A stretch of DNA of 53,290 nt from Pseudobdellovibrionaceae bacterium (GCA_016719575.1 JADJYV010000010.1:1-53290), one strand, 5' to 3'; numbered from the stretch's first letter, positions 19,001 through 27,044 are shown. The notes: generated by a model from the letters alone, not told the origin. A program made the numbers and translations.

Positions 19001-19119
19001 CAACTGTTCTTACTTTGGTGGTTGTGCCTGCGGCTTATGGTTATGTCGATGACTTCCGCAGGTGGGCGGGCAGAATTCTTAGTAAGCTTAGCGGTTTACA
19101 TAAACCGGTCGCAAAGTAA
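16003..19119 (+). CDS. RND-family inner-membrane efflux transporter
   Basis: Protein of 1038 residues, the normal size for AcrB/MexB-type (HAE1) pumps. The first membrane helix starts at ~11 (PIFIICVVALMLILGVISLF). The motif MPVDLFPDVTFP, the proton-relay pair D403/D404 (LLIDDAIVVREN) and the TM10 segment VVAKNSILLVDYTKQ are present, with the usual two-fold repeat of porter domains and 12 helices. It uses the proton gradient to expel amphiphilic compounds; the substrate cannot be read from sequence. The start at ATG 16003 is preceded by AGGTGG. It shares an operon with the TolC-like gene, and a terminator follows directly. Confidence 0.95.
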   Translation: MTLPELSIKRPIFIICVVALMLILGVISLFKMPVDLFPDVTFPIVAVQVTYPGASPVDLEKQVSKIIEDELGSLSGLKTMTSNNLDSVAMIVLEFRLGTDIKEAEQQIRNRIGNIRRSLPSDIYEPVIYRFDPADQPIITLAVTSSLPTGQAYDVANEMIKPQFERLNDIGQVKVVGGRKTEVHVLVDKKAIQDRQISMIQISRRIEETSKDIPIGKVENPKNELVMRTNGEFSSIDEIKNVNVSFIGSDRAVLLKDVARVERGLEDQKNLASIKGEPALLLQVYKQSGSNTVAVTDAVKKNLEKVNVFLKEKKIDAKVQVVRDMSRPIRLNVADVYESILIGVVLCILVVFLFLGSGRSTFITGMALPNSLLGGFIVMYTMGFSINMMTLLALSLAVGLLIDDAIVVRENIFRHMEMGKSPKSAAIEGTAEVAQAVIATTLVVIAVFGPISFLQGIIGQFFKQFGLTIVFMMLISLFDAFTVAPMLSAYMASPVEHEKEKKGFVGRLLNSFDRMQTKLEDWYEVVLKKTLKFPKTVLILSVVIFAACMATTALIPKTFLPSPDNGEFAVTIEMPVGTSLQGTSDFTKNIEKILSQDPSSEMVLTTVGSGNNEANKAYLFVRLVERKKRSMTTTQTKSQFRELFKPFAKDAIVEIGDIDAVNSGQKPFNLNITGDDLELLSSYANKLKSRLQKIPGLVDVDTNFRVGKPEFHVAFDRKKTESLGVSTVTAGAELRNRTEGSEAAVYRENGIEYKVRVRFEPQYRDLREQFSTTFVPNQNFNMIPLQRIARAEDSTGYSQINRQNKGRFINLSANLGANGSLGTITTQVEEILKSELPPPPGVDCRFKGQAEDFQDLISSMLLAIFLGVLFIYLVLASLYESFITPFTILLALPLAMCGAMLGLLVFGKSIDIFSLIGIVLLLGVVAKNSILLVDYTKQMEEAGMARSEALLKACRTRLRPILMTSLALIAGMVPIAIGLNEASAMRTSMGVAIIGGLVSSTVLTLVVVPAAYGYVDDFRRWAGRILSKLSGLHKPVAK

Positions 19120-19124
19120 AAAAA

Positions 19125-19148
19125 GGAGGCTTTCGCCTCCATTTTTTA
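19125..19148. terminator. Intrinsic terminator after the RND operon, probably bidirectional
   Basis: GGAGGC (19125-19130) pairs with GCCTCC (19135-19140) around a TTTC loop, followed by ATTTTTT. An A-run precedes the stem, so it can also stop the convergent minus-strand gene ending at 19152. Confidence 0.85.
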
Positions 19149-19151
19149 TTC

Positions 19152-19550
19152 CTATGAGCCTTTCATTTTTCTATGCGCTTCTTTTTTTTCCTTCATTTCA
19201 GTTTTGCAAGCTTCAGAGATTTCGTCTTTGTGTTTTCTTAGACATTTTAGCACGCGACCTCTGCCGTGAGGGGTCTCAGAACAGAATTTTTGGACGTCGC
19301 TCTGGCAGGCATCTTTCATCTCTGCGGCGGCCTCTTTCATTTTTTCATGTTGGGCTTTGCATTCGGGAGATAACTTATCTTTATTTTCCTTCAGGCATTT
19401 GATGATACGGCCTTCCCCGGGGGTTATTCCTGGGCAGAGGGTCTCCGCATCATTTCTGCAGGGGTTGGTTGCTTGATCTGCGGCTGGGTTTGCGAAGGTT
19501 GAATTTGCAAAGGAAAAAATAAGGGCGAAAGAGATGAGCATTCGGTTCAT
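19152..19550 (-). CDS. Secreted cysteine-rich repeat protein (GLG1-type Cys-rich motif)
   Basis: Protein of 132 residues with a signal peptide ending near residue 20 (ANSTFA). Two repeats each hold four Cys with identical spacing (8-13-12): C31, C39, C52, C64 and C82, C90, C103, C115. They match the pattern CxxDxxxxC, GxGRxxKCL, xxxxxxxSxxC of the Golgi-apparatus-protein-1 Cys-rich repeat (PF00839), which bacteria also carry. Disulfides are likely in the periplasm or outside. The tail is very rich in Lys/Glu/Met. AAGGAGG sits 5 bases before ATG 19550, a near-perfect ribosome site. The function of bacterial members is unknown. It lies back to back with the MerC-like gene. Confidence 0.8.
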   Translation of the reverse strand: MNRMLISFALIFSFANSTFANPAADQATNPCRNDAETLCPGITPGEGRIIKCLKENKDKLSPECKAQHEKMKEAAAEMKDACQSDVQKFCSETPHGRGRVLKCLRKHKDEISEACKTEMKEKKEAHRKMKGS

Positions 19551-19641
19551 AGGGTCCTCCTTGATGTTTCTGAGATTTTATGCTGAAGCTCTCTTTGGGT
19601 CTATCGGTTTGTACCATGAATATATTTCCTGTGGAGTCTAG

Positions 19642-19671
19642 TTGACAGTCATTTGCATTTAGGAACATAAA
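19642..19671 (+). promoter_or_regulatory. Candidate sigma-70 promoter of the MerC-like gene
   Basis: TTGACA at 19642-19647 and CATAAA at 19666-19671 with an 18-bp gap. Transcription would begin about where the called GTG start lies, so either the messenger is leaderless or translation starts further in. Confidence 0.4.
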
Positions 19672-19677
19672 GGGGCT

Positions 19678-20076
19678 GTGGAATTAGATACTGGTGAAAC
19701 GCAAAGTGCAGTTGAGGTAAAAAAGTGGGATCGGGTTGGGATCATGCTCTCGCTAGCGTGTGCCCTTCATTGCCTGTTGACTCCTTTTTTGACACTAAGC
19801 CTTCCTTACTGGATCTACACAATACACTATTCACCCTTTCATTTGATTATAGCCCTTTTTATTGTTCCAGTTGGACTCTTTGCGTTTTGGAGTGGCTACC
19901 GAAGACATCAAAATAAATTTATTCTTACACTCGGCGTAGCTGGCTTATTTCTGATTTTGATTTCTTTAACTGGACCCTCGTCAAGGAGCCAACTGCGCTG
20001 GAACGATGTTTTAACTTTGATAGGAAGTGGATGTCTGATTATTGCACACTTCTTTAATCGACGCTCCAATAAGTAG
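19678..20076 (+). CDS. MerC-family membrane protein
   Basis: Protein of up to 132 residues with four hydrophobic segments. The MerC signature CALHCLLTPFL lies at ~28-38: the two Cys and the His there are the metal-handling residues in MerC, an inner-membrane carrier of mercuric ion and related metals. No mer operon (merA, merR) is present, so a general metal or unrelated transport role is as likely as mercury resistance. The start is uncertain: GTG 19678 has AGGGG only 2 bases upstream and lies at the predicted transcription start. Confidence 0.75.
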   Translation: MELDTGETQSAVEVKKWDRVGIMLSLACALHCLLTPFLTLSLPYWIYTIHYSPFHLIIALFIVPVGLFAFWSGYRRHQNKFILTLGVAGLFLILISLTGPSSRSQLRWNDVLTLIGSGCLIIAHFFNRRSNK

Positions 20077-20170
20077 CCTGCCATCATAAAAAACCTACTT
20101 GCAAACCAAATGAAAAAGGCGCAGCCTTTATTCGTATGTTCAAAACGTGATACACAAGGAGGATTATTAG

Positions 20171-20587
20171 ATGGATCACAAAGCAAGTCGTCGCCAATTT
20201 TTTTCGAATCTAGGTTCTATTGTTGGTTTAGCGGTGGTTGCACCGGCTCTTTTTAGCTCGAAGGTTTTTGCCGAAGAAAAAAGAAGAGGTCGTTCAGGTG
20301 AGGGCGGAGGTTCTGCAGCTAGTGGAGATTTGAATCTTCCAATGGTTGAAGTTGGAAAAGGCCAAGCTGCTGCCGTAACCTACGTATTAAAGCACGCTGA
20401 TGTAAAAAATGCAGCTCTTAAAATTGAACGCGGTGGCGTTGCATTTGAAAAGCAAACATGTGCGAACTGCAGTTTCTATGCAAAAGTTGGAGATAAGAAT
20501 GGCAAAGAAGTTGGCAAGTGCCAAATTTTCCCCAATATGTTAGTTGAAGGGCCAGCTTGGTGTGCTACTTGGGCTAAAAAAGCTTAA
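20171..20587 (+). CDS. Tat-exported high-potential iron-sulfur protein (HiPIP)
   Basis: Protein of 138 residues. The N-terminus has a twin-arginine signal (SRRQFF at 6-11) and a hydrophobic stretch to ~34. A ~20-residue Gly/Ser/Arg linker and the HiPIP fold with C97, C100, C117 and C131 for the 4Fe-4S cluster follow (CANCSFY, GKCQIFP, GPAWCATW). HiPIPs carry single electrons in the periplasm, usually to terminal oxidases or reaction centres. AAGGAGGA lies upstream of ATG 20171. It is ~95 bp downstream of the MerC-like gene, on the same strand, and has its own terminator. Confidence 0.93.
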   Translation: MDHKASRRQFFSNLGSIVGLAVVAPALFSSKVFAEEKRRGRSGEGGGSAASGDLNLPMVEVGKGQAAAVTYVLKHADVKNAALKIERGGVAFEKQTCANCSFYAKVGDKNGKEVGKCQIFPNMLVEGPAWCATWAKKA

Positions 20588-20617
20588 CTGCTATTGATCG
20601 AGTTCAAGTAAAAAGAA

Positions 20618-20639
20618 AGCTCCGTAAGGGGCTTTTTTT
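20618..20639. terminator. Intrinsic terminator between HiPIP and acyl-CoA ligase genes
   Basis: AGCTCC (20618-20623) pairs with GGGGCT (20628-20633) around GTAA, with flanking A and T runs that lengthen the stem and supply the U-tract. It sits between two convergent genes and may serve both. Confidence 0.75.
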
Positions 20640-22302
20640 ATTTGGAGCTTTCACGCAGGGCTCGGCGCAAAATTTTACCCACATTGGTTTTAGGGAGTTC
20701 TGTCTTGAACGCCACTTGGCGTGGAACTTTGTAGTTTGTCAGGCTCTTTTTTGCATAACTGATAACATCTTCTTCGGTTAAGTTGGGGTCTTTTTTTACA
20801 ATAAAAACTTTAACAGCTTCGCCGGAGCGGTCGTCGGGAACTCCCACGGCAGCGACTTCTAGGACACCAGGATGGGAGGCAATGGCCTCTTCAACTTCAT
20901 TCGGGTAAACATTGAATCCTGAAACCAAGATCATATCTTTTTTACGATCCACGATTTTCACAAAGCCATCGTTATCGATAGTGCCAATATCGCCTGTGTG
21001 CAGCCAGCCATCTTTCAAGACTTTGTCAGTTTCATCTTGTCGATTCCAGTAACCACGCATGACCTGAGGACCTCGCACGCAAAGCTCTCCGGATTGTCCA
21101 AACGGCACTTCTTGATTGTCATCGTCGACAAATTTAATGTCCGTGTTGGGAAGGGGAAGACCAATCGTTCCAATGCGGTCTTTGCCATCGATGGGATTGC
21201 AGCAGACGACAGGGGAAGCCTCAGTAAGTCCGTAGCCTTCAACTAGAATTCCGCCGGTGGCAGTCTTCCAGCGTTCGACCACGGCCTTCTGCAAGGCCAT
21301 GGCTCCTCCCACGCTCATTTTTACCTTAGAAAAGTCGAGCTTGGAGAATTCGGGATGATTGAGCAGGCCATTAAACAAAGTGTTGACCCCTGTCATTAGA
21401 GTGAAAGGATGTTTTTTCATGTCTTTGATTAAGGCAGGAAGATCACGTGGATTGGTAATTAAAATGCTTTGAGTTCCATAGCGCATGAAGGAAAGGCAGT
21501 TCACAGTGAGGGAGAAAATGTGGTACATCGGCAGCGGAGTGATGCAAATTTCTTGTCCCTCTTTCAGGAGGGGAGTCATCCACTGACAAATTTGCAGCAT
21601 ATTTGCTAAAATGTTGCCATGGGTCAGGACGGCCCCTTTTGAAACCCCAGTTGTACCTCCTGTGTATTGCAAGAAGGCAATGTCCTCCTGTCGTGATACG
21701 ACGGGGGTGGTTGCTTTTGATCGCCCAAGTTCCAGAGCCTGGGTAAAGCTGTAGGCATGGGGCAGGTTATAGGAAGGGACCATCTTCTTAACAAATTTGA
21801 CAACTGAATTTACGATAAGATTTTTTGGAAACGGGAAAAGATCACCAATTTCCGTAACAACGACAGACTCCACTTTGGTGAGCTTTAGAATTTGCTCGAG
21901 CAGATGGGCATAGTTGGCTAAAATGACAACAGTTTTTACTTCAGCATCGTTAAATTGGTGCAGCATTTCTTTAGCCGTGTAGAGGGGGTTTGTATTTACC
22001 ACAATTAAGCCGACACGCAGGGCGCCAAAAAGAGTGACCGGAAACTGCAATAGATTCGGCATCTGAATAGCGATGCAGTCCCCCTTTTTAAGCTTGAGCT
22101 CATTTTGCAAAAAGGAGGCAAATTCCTCTACTTTTTTATCAAGCTCTGCATAAGTAAGACTAACGTCCATATTGGTAAAGGCCAATTGCTGGCCGTACTT
22201 CCTACAAGACTCATCGAAGACTTGCATGATGGAGGTGTATTCTTGCATATTGATCTCAGCAGGGATGCCTTTTGGATAATTTTTTAGCCATATTTTTTCC
22301 AT
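20638..22302 (-). CDS. fadD: Long-chain fatty acid--CoA ligase
   Basis: Protein of 554 residues, the usual size for FadD. It activates fatty acids to acyl-CoA with ATP at the inner face of the membrane. Seen motifs: the P-loop YTGGTTGVSKG at 213-223, the GYGLTEASP adenylate motif, the GWLHTGDIGTID and KDMILVSGFNVYPNEVEE motifs typical of long-chain ligases, and the C-terminal catalytic-lysine region (TELPKTNVGKILRR). It stands alone on the minus strand and supplies acyl-CoA for beta-oxidation or lipid building, likely from prey lipids if the host is predatory (inference). Confidence 0.95.
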   Translation of the reverse strand: MEKIWLKNYPKGIPAEINMQEYTSIMQVFDESCRKYGQQLAFTNMDVSLTYAELDKKVEEFASFLQNELKLKKGDCIAIQMPNLLQFPVTLFGALRVGLIVVNTNPLYTAKEMLHQFNDAEVKTVVILANYAHLLEQILKLTKVESVVVTEIGDLFPFPKNLIVNSVVKFVKKMVPSYNLPHAYSFTQALELGRSKATTPVVSRQEDIAFLQYTGGTTGVSKGAVLTHGNILANMLQICQWMTPLLKEGQEICITPLPMYHIFSLTVNCLSFMRYGTQSILITNPRDLPALIKDMKKHPFTLMTGVNTLFNGLLNHPEFSKLDFSKVKMSVGGAMALQKAVVERWKTATGGILVEGYGLTEASPVVCCNPIDGKDRIGTIGLPLPNTDIKFVDDDNQEVPFGQSGELCVRGPQVMRGYWNRQDETDKVLKDGWLHTGDIGTIDNDGFVKIVDRKKDMILVSGFNVYPNEVEEAIASHPGVLEVAAVGVPDDRSGEAVKVFIVKKDPNLTEEDVISYAKKSLTNYKVPRQVAFKTELPKTNVGKILRRALRESSK

Positions 22303-22356
22303 ACACGGTCCTCCATGGTCTAAAAGTTTAGAGTATACCCTCAGGAAGTCAACGGA

Positions 22357-23352
22357 ATGAAATACCTAGTTATTGCCCTGATTTTTTTTACTTCCTGCAC
22401 TCAGACTCAGCAAGAAAAGAAAGCTGTGCCAGAAAAAACGAGCTCCATTGCTGGGGCATTAACAGCAAAGAAAGCTTTGGACAGGGAGAATGAGAAAATT
22501 AAGAAGTGGTTCGAACAGATGGATGCAATTATGCGAGAGGCCGTATGGGTCGTCCGCAAGGATCGCCCCCCTGTTGGAAAGTCAATCTTCGGAAAGATGC
22601 AAAGAGCCTTGTTGATCGAGACGAATCAACGCTTGTCGAACAAATCCTTATTTCGTTGCGATAGCTATACAATGTCTCGCCAAGTTGCAAGTGAGCAAGG
22701 AGTGCCGCAAACGGCAGAAGTGCTGCATCGTTGTGGCAGCAAAGAGTCCTATATAAAAATAGGAAGTTGGGAGCATCCAAGCCCCAACACCTTAAAGATG
22801 AGATTTCAAGGCGGAAATCTCGAAGAAGTTTTAGGTGTCGCAACGGGAATTTTGAGTCCTCAAATCACCTGTGAGCTTAGCTCGAATGAAACTGGGACCA
22901 TCGAGAAATTTTCATGTTCAGGATTGATGATCGACTACGATTCGAAAAAAAACCAGGTGCTTAAGTTTAGCAGATTTGAGTACGAAAGAGGCGCAAAAAT
23001 GGTTCTGCATCTTCGGGCAGAAATTCTAGAAAGTTTAGACCCGATTCGTAAAATAGAAGCAGATGTGCCTATTGAAGGAAGTATTTTAGTGACTGAAACT
23101 GTTTTGCAAGCGCCAATGGTTGAAGCAAAACAGGTTCCCGCAGTGTCTCCGTCTCTGCCCCAGTCTCCGACTCCGATAAGCCCCCCTACAGAAAAGGAGG
23201 ATCCAAATGGTTTCGCCCCGCAAGGCCCCATTATCCAAGAAGAGCCCGTCGCCCCGCAAGACCCCCCGCAAGGTGCCGTTATCCAAGAAGTGCCCGCCCC
23301 CAGAGTCCCCCCGGAGTCGTCTTCAGGAGAGCCAAGACAAAGGCAAGATTAG
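22357..23352 (+). CDS. Lipoprotein of unknown function with Pro-rich tail
   Basis: Protein of 331 residues with lipobox FFTSC (Cys at ~14). Residues ~30-245 form a domain with six or more Cys and alternating strands that I do not recognise. The tail from ~250 is low-complexity, rich in Pro, Gln, Glu and Val with a repeated APQ..P/IQEEPV unit, and could span the periplasm or cell wall. The last 48 codons overlap, in another frame, the start of the peroxiredoxin gene, whose strong ribosome site lies inside this gene. The overlap makes the two genes one operon. Confidence 0.75.
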   Translation: MKYLVIALIFFTSCTQTQQEKKAVPEKTSSIAGALTAKKALDRENEKIKKWFEQMDAIMREAVWVVRKDRPPVGKSIFGKMQRALLIETNQRLSNKSLFRCDSYTMSRQVASEQGVPQTAEVLHRCGSKESYIKIGSWEHPSPNTLKMRFQGGNLEEVLGVATGILSPQITCELSSNETGTIEKFSCSGLMIDYDSKKNQVLKFSRFEYERGAKMVLHLRAEILESLDPIRKIEADVPIEGSILVTETVLQAPMVEAKQVPAVSPSLPQSPTPISPPTEKEDPNGFAPQGPIIQEEPVAPQDPPQGAVIQEVPAPRVPPESSSGEPRQRQD

Positions 23353-23815
23353 ATCTATCAAACTTTCCGAAGTTGTTCCGGAATTTACGTTGCCATCAAC
23401 TGGCGAGAAGTTGTTTTCGCTCTCGGATTTTTACGGCAAAAAAATAGTTCTTTTTTTCTATCCTAAAGACAATACGCCTGGATGCACGACGGAAGGCCTC
23501 GAGTTTAATAAGTTGCGTCTTCAATTTAAAAAAGAAAATGTTGAGATTTTTGGGATCTCCCGAGACAGTTTAAAGTCTCATGAAAATTTCAAGAGTAAGT
23601 ATGATTTTAAATTCGACTTGCTGGCGGATGCTGATGAAACGGCTTGTGCGCTGTTCGACGTTATAAAAGAAAAAAACATGTATGGAAAAAAGGTTTTAGG
23701 CATTGAGAGAAGTACATTTGTAATAAACGAAAAAGGGATTTTGATTGCAGAGTTTCGAAAGGTCAAAGCTCTTGGTCATGCTCAAGAAGTTTTAACTTAT
23801 ATTAGAAATCACTAA
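23207..23815 (+). CDS. bcp: Bcp/PrxQ-type thiol peroxidase with a basic N-terminal extension
   Basis: Protein of 202 residues. The core at ~50-200 is a Bcp-type peroxiredoxin that reduces hydroperoxides: FYPKDNTPGCTTE with peroxidatic Cys93, then FGISRDS and ERSTFVINEKG. The resolving Cys five residues later in Escherichia coli Bcp is absent (a Leu in GLEFNK), so it works as a 1-Cys enzyme or uses another Cys. The first ~48 residues are a Lys/Arg/Pro/Ser-rich tail read in the second frame of the lipoprotein gene. ATG 23207 is supported by AAGGAGG at 23194-23200, so the extension appears genuine. Internal starts are not obvious before residue ~50. Confidence 0.85.
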   Translation: MVSPRKAPLSKKSPSPRKTPRKVPLSKKCPPPESPRSRLQESQDKGKIRSIKLSEVVPEFTLPSTGEKLFSLSDFYGKKIVLFFYPKDNTPGCTTEGLEFNKLRLQFKKENVEIFGISRDSLKSHENFKSKYDFKFDLLADADETACALFDVIKEKNMYGKKVLGIERSTFVINEKGILIAEFRKVKALGHAQEVLTYIRNH

Positions 23816-23826
23816 AGGCAAATTAG

Positions 23827-24438
23827 ATGAAAAATTCATTCTTGATTTTAATGTTGATCGCGATCAATATTCTTGTGTTTTTTCTTTGGTTTTCGGCATC
23901 GACGGAGACGCAAAGAGTTTTTATGCAAGAAAATTTTGCAGTTAGCTGGGAAGCCTTGGCGGCGGGTCGATGGTGGGTTTTACTGACCTCCGTTTTTTCG
24001 CATCAGATGTTTTTTCATTTAATTTTTAATATGATGGTGTTAAATAGTTTTGGTCCAGTTGTCGCGGACGCTATTGGAACTCGATTTTTTATTATATTTT
24101 ATTTCATAGCTGGAGTACTGAGTTCTCTTAGTCATGCTGTGGTGACAGCTTTTTTTCTGCATGCGCCCAATCTTCCAGCGGTGGGGGCCTCAGGGGCTCT
24201 TGCCGGAGTTCTTTTGCTTTTTTGCCTTATGTACCCGCGCGAAAAAATATTACTGTTTGCGATTTTGCCGCTACCTGCAATGTGGGGAGCTGTGGCTTTT
24301 GTCGTGCTGGATATTTGGGGGTTGATTGCGCAATCGCAAGGTGGTGGGCTACCAATTGGCCATGGAGCTCATTTGGGAGGAGCTTTCTGTGGTTTGCTAG
24401 GCTATATGTTACTTCGTCGCTCGAGAGCAACCAGCTAG
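23827..24438 (+). CDS. Rhomboid-family intramembrane serine protease
   Basis: Protein of 203 residues with about six membrane helices. Rhomboid motifs are seen: HxxFNM at 64-69, catalytic Ser122 in GASGALAG, and catalytic His182 in GHGAHLGG. The enzyme cleaves membrane helices within the bilayer. It follows the peroxiredoxin gene by 11 bp and is probably in the same transcript. The substrate is unknown. Confidence 0.92.
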   Translation: MKNSFLILMLIAINILVFFLWFSASTETQRVFMQENFAVSWEALAAGRWWVLLTSVFSHQMFFHLIFNMMVLNSFGPVVADAIGTRFFIIFYFIAGVLSSLSHAVVTAFFLHAPNLPAVGASGALAGVLLLFCLMYPREKILLFAILPLPAMWGAVAFVVLDIWGLIAQSQGGGLPIGHGAHLGGAFCGLLGYMLLRRSRATS

Positions 24439-24515
24439 CGTTGTTCGCTCGACGAAGGTATAGAAAGAGGCAGCGGCAGCTTAAAAAATTAGCTTAATGT
24501 TCCGATACCTTATCG

Positions 24516-27032
24516 ATGGAGAGATCCTATTCTTTATTTCATTTTTTAATGAGTCGTTTTGGAACCTACTTTGGAGTTCTGCTTTTAGTCGTCGCTAACA
24601 TTTACTATTTTCAAGCAAGCACCCTTAAGCAAGATATTAGCTGCGTTTCCTTGCTCGAAGAAACAAAGTTTCGTATTGATCAAGCTGCAAAAAGCAGCCT
24701 GATCTATTTACAAACCGGTAAAGTCAAAGAATTGGACGAATACAATTCGCACATCCTGATGTTGGGAAAAAACTTTAACGAACTTGCGACTCTGTTGAAG
24801 GCTGCACCGACCTTTCAGCCGAAATTCACTCAGATACAGCAGCAAACACGTACATTTTTTCTAGATTTGAATAACAAGTTAGAAAAAAAGCAGGGCGGGA
24901 GATTTGATCAAGAGCGAGGCCTTGCTTCGTTGAAAGATACAAGCAGTGAAATAGTTCAAAAGATTTCAGAAATGACAAAAGAACTTCGTGAAAATTCATC
25001 GCAGCCATTGGCAATTGCTGGGCTCACGATGCCGAAAGCGACTTGGTATTTTTTTCTGATGATATTTTTAGCCCTCAGTTTTGTCATCACGAGCCGGCAG
25101 CTCCAGGAAATAATTGTTAATGACTACAAAAACGATGTTTCGAATTTGAAGATTCAGTCTATCTTGCTTGACGGAATATTGAATAGCATAAGTGAAGCAT
25201 TGATTGTGACTGATGAAAAGGGTCTTATTACCCGCTATAATACAGCAGCTCAACGAATTATTGGCAACCATCTCAAAAGTGTTTCTTCCGAAGAGGATGC
25301 TAAAGAGCTTGGGTTTTTTGATATTCAAAGTCTTCAACAGCTGGGGTTGGCGGAGTTGCCGTTTTCGCGAGCGCTTCGCGGCGAACAGGTGGATGATTTG
25401 GAGATTTTGGTACACAATGAGGGACATCCGAACGGAATCTATATTAGCATTAGCAGTCGTTATCTGCGTGATATTGACGGCAGTGTTCGCGGCGCTTTGG
25501 TTGTGTTTAGAGATATTAGCCGACGTAAGGCGACCGAGAAAGAATGGCAGCGAGCTCGAGAGTCAGCTTTAGAAACAGCAAGAAAGAAATCTGATTTCTT
25601 GGCAGCCATGAGCCACGAAATTCGAACTCCTATGAATGGAGTCATGGGGATGTCGACCTTGCTTGCAGAAACGGCGTTGAACGAAGAACAGCGAGACTAT
25701 GTCGGCACAATTAAGCGCTCCGCTCAAGCTTTGCTTCGATTGATTAATGACATTTTGGATCACTCAAAGATTGAAGCCGGTAAAATTCAAATCAACCCGC
25801 GACCTTTCGATTTAAAAGTTCTTTGCGAGGATGTTCAAGAGCTTTTTGTTCCTGCTGTTAAAGAGAAGAATATCAGCTTGGATTTGCAATTTGAAGGGCG
25901 AAAAGATTGGTGCTTTATCGGAGACGCGGAGAGAGTTCGCCAGGTCTTAGTAAATCTCATCGGCAATGCCGTCAAGTTTACAGAGATTGGCGGTGTTCGC
26001 GTTTTGATTGAAGGGCAAAAATCATTAAATGGCAAGGCTCATTTTAAGATTTCAGTGAAAGATACGGGATCAGGATTCAATGAAGAAGAGAGTCAGTTTT
26101 TATTCCAGAAATACTTCCAAACAAAATCCGGAATGAAGTATGGCGGGACGGGTTTAGGTCTTTCCATTTGCCATCAGCTCATTGAACTGATGGGCGGCGA
26201 GATTGGTTTGAAGAGTCAACCCGATGTGGGATCAACTTTCTGGTTCTCTCTAGATTTTCCTGAAGCGACGGCAGAACAAATTCCAGCAACAGTGGAGCAT
26301 CATTTTGCACCTCTGTTTAAGGGAAATATTTTGCTCGCAGAAGATCAGCCAGTGAATCAACGTGTTGCTGCGACGTATTTGCAAAAATTGGGCCTTGAGG
26401 TGGATATTGCGAACAACGGACAGATTGCTGTCGACATGGCCCTGCGTAAATCCTATGATTTGATTTTTATGGATTGTCAAATGCCAGTAATGACTGGCTA
26501 TGAAGCAACTAAAAATATTCGCGAGAAACAAATCAATGAGAAAACTCCTATTGTGGCGTTAACAGCAGAGGGCACGAGTGGCGAGAGAAATAGCTGCCTT
26601 GCCTGTGGCATGGATGACTTTTTAACGAAACCTCTCGAACTTGAAAAACTTACGGAAGTACTTTATCGTTGGCTGAAGTCGGAGATAAAAGTGGTGGATT
26701 CGGCCGCTTTGGAAAAGCTTAAAAATTATGTAGTTAATAATAAAAGTCTGACTCAAGCTTTGATTGAAGATTTTGCTGCCACAGCCCCAGAGCAAGTGGC
26801 TTCAATAAGAGAGGCTCTTGCGAAAAAGGACTTAGAAAAAGTTGCTGAATTTGCTCATGCTCTAAAGTCAACCAGCGCAACACTAGGGGTTCAGGGGCTT
26901 TCAGAGTTGTGTAAGAAAATGGAGAATCTCGATGATGTCGAAAAGGGGTTTTCACTTTTGGATCAAGTCGATGATCAGCTTAAAAAGAGTCTTGAAGAGT
27001 TGAAACACTATTTAATGCGGACGGCAGCGTAA
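24516..27032 (+). CDS. Membrane hybrid histidine kinase with PAS, receiver and HPt domains
   Basis: Protein of 838 residues. TM1 at ~17-33 and TM2 at ~177-193 enclose a ~145-residue periplasmic region. A PAS domain covers ~215-335. HisKA has His367 (SHEIRTP), HATPase_c at ~465-580 has N484, DTGSGF and GGTGLGLS, the receiver at ~603-720 has E609/D610, D653 (FMDCQMP) and K705, and the C-terminal HPt has His781 (AHALKSTSATLG). All relay steps are in one chain. ATG 24516 has only a weak ribosome site. The next gene, 12 bp downstream, encodes a receiver with a PilZ-like domain and is the likely phosphate acceptor. Confidence 0.95.
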   Translation: MERSYSLFHFLMSRFGTYFGVLLLVVANIYYFQASTLKQDISCVSLLEETKFRIDQAAKSSLIYLQTGKVKELDEYNSHILMLGKNFNELATLLKAAPTFQPKFTQIQQQTRTFFLDLNNKLEKKQGGRFDQERGLASLKDTSSEIVQKISEMTKELRENSSQPLAIAGLTMPKATWYFFLMIFLALSFVITSRQLQEIIVNDYKNDVSNLKIQSILLDGILNSISEALIVTDEKGLITRYNTAAQRIIGNHLKSVSSEEDAKELGFFDIQSLQQLGLAELPFSRALRGEQVDDLEILVHNEGHPNGIYISISSRYLRDIDGSVRGALVVFRDISRRKATEKEWQRARESALETARKKSDFLAAMSHEIRTPMNGVMGMSTLLAETALNEEQRDYVGTIKRSAQALLRLINDILDHSKIEAGKIQINPRPFDLKVLCEDVQELFVPAVKEKNISLDLQFEGRKDWCFIGDAERVRQVLVNLIGNAVKFTEIGGVRVLIEGQKSLNGKAHFKISVKDTGSGFNEEESQFLFQKYFQTKSGMKYGGTGLGLSICHQLIELMGGEIGLKSQPDVGSTFWFSLDFPEATAEQIPATVEHHFAPLFKGNILLAEDQPVNQRVAATYLQKLGLEVDIANNGQIAVDMALRKSYDLIFMDCQMPVMTGYEATKNIREKQINEKTPIVALTAEGTSGERNSCLACGMDDFLTKPLELEKLTEVLYRWLKSEIKVVDSAALEKLKNYVVNNKSLTQALIEDFAATAPEQVASIREALAKKDLEKVAEFAHALKSTSATLGVQGLSELCKKMENLDDVEKGFSLLDQVDDQLKKSLEELKHYLMRTAA

Positions 27033-27044
27033 AGGGAGAATTTC

